Assembly (NCBI GenBank): GCA_009885665.1
Contig: VFKI01000015.1
Coordinates: 1 to 9,715, forward strand
Source of the DNA: Gammaproteobacteria bacterium
Lineage (GTDB): Bacteria; Pseudomonadota; Gammaproteobacteria; DSM-16500
Length of the DNA: 9,715 nt
Direction of reading: 5' to 3'
Made by a program: the position numbers and the translations under genes. Positions 6,317 to 9,715 of the stretch are shown here, in pieces (position 1 is the stretch's first letter; the number at the start of each line of letters is the position of its first letter). The notes under the pieces were generated by a model. It did no database searches and was not told the DNA's origin. It was given only the letters and a program-made list of their open reading frames with translations.

Positions 6317-7889
6317 CGATAGAACGCGGGAAAATATGGCGGCAATGCAGCAAGAAGTGCGCGCCTTAAAAAAAATTCTCAATCAAATTGTTTTGGGGGG
6401 CAATGAAGCGGCACGTGTACGCCATCAAGCGCATGGTAAATTATTGGTACGCGAACGCATTCGTTTATTGCTTGATTATGAAACGGAATTTTTAGAACTT
6501 TCGCCGTTGGCGGGGTTTGAATTGTATGAAGAGCGTTTACCGGCGGGCGGTATCATTACGGGTATTGGTCGTGTACATGGCATCGATTGCATGATTATTG
6601 CGAATGATGCCACGGTCAAGGGGGGTACGTATTATCCCATTACGGTTAAAAAACATTTACGCGCGCAAACGATTGCGATGGAAAATCGTTTACCCTGTTT
6701 ATATCTCGTCGATTCAGGTGGCGCGTATTTGCCGATGCAAGATGAGGTCTTTCCGGATAAAAATCATTTTGGCCGCATTTTTTTCAATCAGGCACGTATG
6801 TCGGCGATGGGGATTCCACAATTGGCAGCAGTATTGGGGTCGTGTACGGCAGGTGGTGCTTATGTGCCAGCCATGGCCGATGAATCGATCATGGTGCGCA
6901 ACCAAGCCACTATTTTTTTAGCGGGACCGCCGTTGGTGAAAGCCGCGACAGGTGAAGTGGTGAGCGCTGAAAATTTAGGCGGTGCGGATGTGCATTGCCG
7001 TATTTCAGGTGTGGCGGATCATTATGCGGAAAATGATGGGCATGCATTAGAAATTTTACGTACGTTGGTGAGTCATTTAAATTATGCGCCACTGACGATT
7101 CCTAATTTGCGTCCTTCTGCGGAGCCAATACTGGATCCAAGTGAATTATATGGCATCGTATCTGCTGATGCGCGTTATCCTTTTGATGTCCGTGACATTA
7201 TCACACGTCTTGTGGATCTTTCGCGTTTTGATGAATTTAAGGCATTATATGGCAAAACCTTGGTGTGTGGTTTTGCGCATTTGGCTGGCATGCCAGTTGG
7301 CATTATTGCTAATAATGGCATTTTGTTTTCTGAAGCTGCCGTTAAAGGCGCGCATTTTGTAGAATTGTGTTGTCAGCGTAACATTCCTATATTATTTCTA
7401 CAAAATATTACCGGCTTTATGGTGGGCAGTCAGTTTGAACATGAAGGGATTGCGCGACATGGCGCTAAATTGGTGGCGGCTGTTGCGTGTGCGGATGTAC
7501 CGAAGTTGACGGTTATTATTGGCGGCAGTTTTGGTGCAGGGAATTATGCGATGTGTGGTCGTGCATATGATCCACGTTTTTTATGGATGTGGCCGACAGC
7601 AAAAATTGGGGTAATGGGCGGTGAACAAGCGGCGAGTGTATTGGCGACGGTCACACGCGATAAATATGAACGGCAAGGTAAAACATTGCATGCAGAAGAA
7701 GAAAAAGCGATTAAGGCGCCAGTTTTAGCGCAATATACGCAGCAAAGTCATGCGTGTTATTCGAGTGCAAGATTATGGGATGATGGTGTTATTGATCCAT
7801 TGGATACACGTCGCGTATTGAGTTTGGCATTACGTGCAACGCAGCGTACTTCAATGGTAAAAACGCATTTTGGTGTCTTCAGGATGTAA
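6309..7889 (+). CDS. liuB: Methylcrotonyl-CoA carboxylase beta (carboxyltransferase) subunit
   Basis: It transfers CO2 from carboxybiotin on the alpha subunit to 3-methylcrotonyl-CoA, giving 3-methylglutaconyl-CoA. The 526 residues match the family. N-terminal carboxyltransferase half: GKLLVRERIRLLLD (43-56), VKGGTYYPITVKKHLRAQ (103-120), LVDSGGAYLPMQDEVFPD (133-150) and GSCTAGGAYVPAM (177-189), the last a CoA/oxyanion loop. C-terminal half: LQNITGFMVGSQFEHEGIARHGAK (364-387), GGSFGAGNYAMCGRAYDPRFLW (405-426) and the GVMGGEQAA turn (434-442). These signatures point to MCC rather than propionyl-CoA carboxylase. I chose the ATG at 6309, overlapping the liuA stop by 8 bases; a TTG at 6288 is open but adds only seven residues within liuA. 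The Shine-Dalgarno is weak, suggesting coupled translation. Its required biotin-carboxylase partner is not in the window. Confidence 0.92.
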   Translation: MVSDRTRENMAAMQQEVRALKKILNQIVLGGNEAARVRHQAHGKLLVRERIRLLLDYETEFLELSPLAGFELYEERLPAGGIITGIGRVHGIDCMIIANDATVKGGTYYPITVKKHLRAQTIAMENRLPCLYLVDSGGAYLPMQDEVFPDKNHFGRIFFNQARMSAMGIPQLAAVLGSCTAGGAYVPAMADESIMVRNQATIFLAGPPLVKAATGEVVSAENLGGADVHCRISGVADHYAENDGHALEILRTLVSHLNYAPLTIPNLRPSAEPILDPSELYGIVSADARYPFDVRDIITRLVDLSRFDEFKALYGKTLVCGFAHLAGMPVGIIANNGILFSEAAVKGAHFVELCCQRNIPILFLQNITGFMVGSQFEHEGIARHGAKLVAAVACADVPKLTVIIGGSFGAGNYAMCGRAYDPRFLWMWPTAKIGVMGGEQAASVLATVTRDKYERQGKTLHAEEEKAIKAPVLAQYTQQSHACYSSARLWDDGVIDPLDTRRVLSLALRATQRTSMVKTHFGVFRM

Positions 7890-7893
7890 GACT

Positions 7894-8670
7894 ATGCGGA
7901 TAGTGAAGGAATCACTGTCGGAAGGCGTAATACAACTTACGCTTAATCGACCGGAAAAACGCAATGCTTTAGATGGCGAATCTGTACAAGCGTTATTGAC
8001 TGCTTTGCAAGATGCAGAAAATACGCCGCAGTTGCGTTGTTTGGTATTGACTGCTAATGGCAAAGATTTTTGTGCGGGTGCGGATCTTGGCTGGATGCAA
8101 ACGATGGCGGCGGCTTCTGCGGCGGATAATCAAGCGGATGCTGCATTATTAGCATGCGTTTTTCATACTATATATAAGTTCCCGTGCCCGGTGTTAGTTG
8201 TGGTGCAGGGTAAGTGTTATGGCGGTGGCCTTGGTATGGTCGCTGCGGCAGATATTGTGATTGCTGCAGATACCGCGGAATTTGCATTTCCTGAAGCCCG
8301 TATGGGTTTATGTCCTTCTGTTATTAGCCCATATGTTGTGCCGATTATTGGTGCACGCGCCGCACGGTATTATTTTTTAACGGCAGATACCTTCAATGCG
8401 CACACCGCACAAAAACTCGGGTTAGTACAGACGTGCGTCGCAGCAACTGAATTGGTGACGGCTACACGCGCGACTATCAATAAATTATTAGCGCTCAGTC
8501 CGCATGCGCTTGCGGAAAATAAAAAATTACTCGACAAGCTCTCAGCATCTGTGGAGAATTTTCGTGATATGACAGCAGTGCATCTTGCGACGATGCGCAT
8601 TTCGGATGATGCGCGCGAGGGATTGCAAGCGTTTTTACAAAAACGTACCCCGCACTGGAGTAGAGAATGA
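7894..8670 (+). CDS. liuC: Methylglutaconyl-CoA hydratase (enoyl-CoA hydratase family)
   Basis: It hydrates 3-methylglutaconyl-CoA to HMG-CoA. At 258 residues it is a complete single-domain crotonase. LNRPEKRNAL (17-26) is the CoA-binding N terminus. FCAGADLGWM (59-68) and YGGGLGMVAAADI (109-121) form the oxyanion hole. FPEARMGLCPSVISPYVVP (132-150) carries E134 and the P-x-VISPYVV stretch typical of LiuC proteins. The first catalytic Glu of classical crotonase is Gly here (GGGLG), which I recall as normal for this subfamily. The ATG at 7894 is preferred: AGGA lies 9 bases upstream and homologues begin near here. A TTG at 7870 would overlap liuB. Four bases separate it from liuB, and its TGA overlaps the next ATG (ATGA). 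Confidence 0.88.
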   Translation: MRIVKESLSEGVIQLTLNRPEKRNALDGESVQALLTALQDAENTPQLRCLVLTANGKDFCAGADLGWMQTMAAASAADNQADAALLACVFHTIYKFPCPVLVVVQGKCYGGGLGMVAAADIVIAADTAEFAFPEARMGLCPSVISPYVVPIIGARAARYYFLTADTFNAHTAQKLGLVQTCVAATELVTATRATINKLLALSPHALAENKKLLDKLSASVENFRDMTAVHLATMRISDDAREGLQAFLQKRTPHWSRE

Positions 8671-9578
8671 AAATAGACAGTGTAAAGTTGGTCGAGGTGG
8701 GGGCGCGTGATGGCTTACAAAATGAAGCCAAACATTTATCCTCTGCGGTGCGCATTGAATTTATCAATTTATTGTCTGCCGCGGGATTGCCGGTGATTGA
8801 AGCGGGTAGTTTTGTTTCAGCGGAACGCATTCCGCAAATGGCTGACAGTGCGGATGTTTTGCAAGGCATACAACGTAAGCCAGGTGTAGCCTATCCAGTG
8901 CTTGTACCCAATGCGCGCGGCATGCAAGCGGCGATAATGGCGGGTGCGACTGAAGTTGCAGTATTGACTTCGCCATCAGAAACATTCTGCCAGCGTAATA
9001 CGCATTGTTCTGTTAAAGAAAGTGTGCAACGCATTGCGGCAATTATGCCAGTGGCACGCAGTCATGGCATCCATGTGCGCGGTTATCTTTCTTGTGTAGC
9101 AGGCTGTCCTTACGAGGGGAATATTGCTGCGACAGCTGTTGCAGCATTAGCGGAAACATTAGTTGAATTGGGTTGTGCCGAAGTTTCATTGGGCGATACG
9201 ATTGGGATTGGTACGGTTGATGTGATCACGACATTATTAAAAACTGTATTAAAAACCATACCCGCGAATAAGCTAGCGGTGCACTTCCATGCGACCTATG
9301 GCCAAGCATTGGTAAACATTTATGTTGCATTGCAACATGGTATTCGTATTATTGATAGTTCGGTGGCGGGATTAGGCGGATGTCCTTATGCCAAAGGGGC
9401 AAGCGGTAATGTTGCAACGGAAGATGTTATTTATCTTTTGCATGGCATGGGAATGACCACCGGCGTCGATTTGCAGAAATTGATGGTAGCCGCCGATTTT
9501 ATCTTGCAACACGTGGGTAAACAGAGTCAGTCACGTGTCGGTTTGGCATTATTGGCTAAGCAAAAACAGGAGATATGA
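8667..9578 (+). CDS. liuE: Hydroxymethylglutaryl-CoA lyase
   Basis: It splits HMG-CoA into acetoacetate and acetyl-CoA, the last step of leucine degradation. The 303 residues form a DRE-TIM barrel. VEVGARDGLQNE (9-20) holds the R14-D15 pair; SFVSAERIPQMAD (48-60) follows; HFH at 206-208 supplies metal ligands; and SVAGLGGCPYAKGASGN (232-248) is the family signature, with catalytic C239 and ligand N248. One residue stands out: the usual HFHDTYGQA reads HFHATYGQA (A209), the codon being GCG. The ATG overlaps the liuC stop, with GGAG 6 bases upstream. In Pseudomonas-type clusters liuD lies between liuC and this gene; here the two overlap directly. Activity seems likely, but A209 deserves a check. 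Confidence 0.93.
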   Translation: MKIDSVKLVEVGARDGLQNEAKHLSSAVRIEFINLLSAAGLPVIEAGSFVSAERIPQMADSADVLQGIQRKPGVAYPVLVPNARGMQAAIMAGATEVAVLTSPSETFCQRNTHCSVKESVQRIAAIMPVARSHGIHVRGYLSCVAGCPYEGNIAATAVAALAETLVELGCAEVSLGDTIGIGTVDVITTLLKTVLKTIPANKLAVHFHATYGQALVNIYVALQHGIRIIDSSVAGLGGCPYAKGASGNVATEDVIYLLHGMGMTTGVDLQKLMVAADFILQHVGKQSQSRVGLALLAKQKQEI

Positions 9579-9625
9579 CGTTTTTTGATGATAGGGATGA
9601 AGTGACCCTTAGGCCCTGCGCATAA
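9575..9625 (+). pseudogene. Start of a possible further operon gene, cut short by the repeat
   Basis: An ATG at 9575 overlaps the liuE stop as ATGA and has AGGAG (9568-9572) just upstream, the same coupling used between liuC and liuE. Only 16 codons follow (MTFFDDRDEVTLRPCA), and the TAA at 9623-9625 lies inside the palindromic arm that begins near 9608. This looks like a once-coupled gene truncated by insertion of the repeat. It does not start like a biotin carboxylase (KILIANRGEIACR), so it is not evidence of the missing liuD. A chance start over a liuE Shine-Dalgarno-like sequence remains possible. Confidence 0.35.
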
Positions 9626-9715
9626 ATAACTTTTACACCTTGCATCCCATCATGGCATCATCTATAAACGTTCCTCAGTCGAAAAACCTCGAAATACTTC
9701 AGTATTCCTGCGATT
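9608..9715. repeat. Other half of a long palindromic repeat element (arm plus core)
   Basis: Positions 9608-9671 are the inverted counterpart of 47-110, with a perfect 18-bp stretch CTGCGCATAAATAACTTT (9616-9633) matching 84-101. The core AATACT-TC-AGTATT lies at 9693-9706, and the last 32 bases repeat the first 32 of the window in the same orientation. Joined at the shared 32 bp, the two ends would give one imperfect palindrome of about 220 bp. GAAAAA at 9681-9686 before the core answers the TTTTTC after the core at the left end. No gene is present in 9626-9715. Confidence 0.8.

Noticed and set aside
8220..8240. LiuC lacks the first catalytic Glu of classical crotonases (GGGLG)
   Set aside because: From memory this substitution is normal in LiuC-type hydratases, and E134 is kept, so it is not a sign of inactivation.
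1..9715. Complete small plasmid, because the ends overlap
   Set aside because: No replication, partition or mobilisation gene is present, and the overlap is a palindromic repeat core; kept only as an alternative in the findings.

Overview
The window carries a chromosomal catabolic locus, probably from a gammaproteobacterium with moderately AT-leaning codon use. The Legionella/Coxiella side of the class is my best guess, based on the remembered look of the E1/E2 proteins, the dispersed palindromes and the transposase relic; no marker gene settles it. Seven complete genes are present: one on the minus strand and six on the plus strand.

Layout. Positions 1-115 hold half of a long palindromic repeat. 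Next come a 24-codon relic of an IS6-family transposase (121-195) and a minus-strand gene for an exported YcbB-type L,D-transpeptidase (213-1502). A 155-bp divergent promoter region separates this from the plus-strand genes. The first plus-strand group (1658-4944) encodes E1alpha, E1beta and E2 of a 2-oxoacid dehydrogenase complex. A 180-bp palindromic element (4913-5092) then ends the E2 gene and carries a likely bidirectional terminator. The second group (5153-9578) is tightly packed: isovaleryl-CoA dehydrogenase, methylcrotonyl-CoA carboxylase beta subunit, methylglutaconyl-CoA hydratase and HMG-CoA lyase. The right end (about 9608-9715) is the other half of a palindromic repeat like the one at the left end.

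How the genes fit together. If the E1/E2 complex acts on branched-chain 2-oxoacids, the plus-strand genes form a nearly continuous leucine route: 2-oxoisocaproate, isovaleryl-CoA, 3-methylcrotonyl-CoA, 3-methylglutaconyl-CoA, HMG-CoA, then acetoacetate plus acetyl-CoA. Two shared components are absent: E3 (lipoamide dehydrogenase), often encoded elsewhere, and the biotin-carrying MCC alpha subunit (liuD), which normally lies between liuC and liuE.

Most unusual points. The lipoyl domain of E2 has a 17-residue tandem duplication whose copies differ mainly at synonymous sites. A palindromic element supplies the last residues and stop codon of E2. The two window ends share an exact 32-bp sequence and together would make one long palindrome, so the window was either cut at a dispersed repeat or is a circle opened inside one. 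I see no convincing new defence or mobile system; the novelty lies in the repeat family and its effect on genes.
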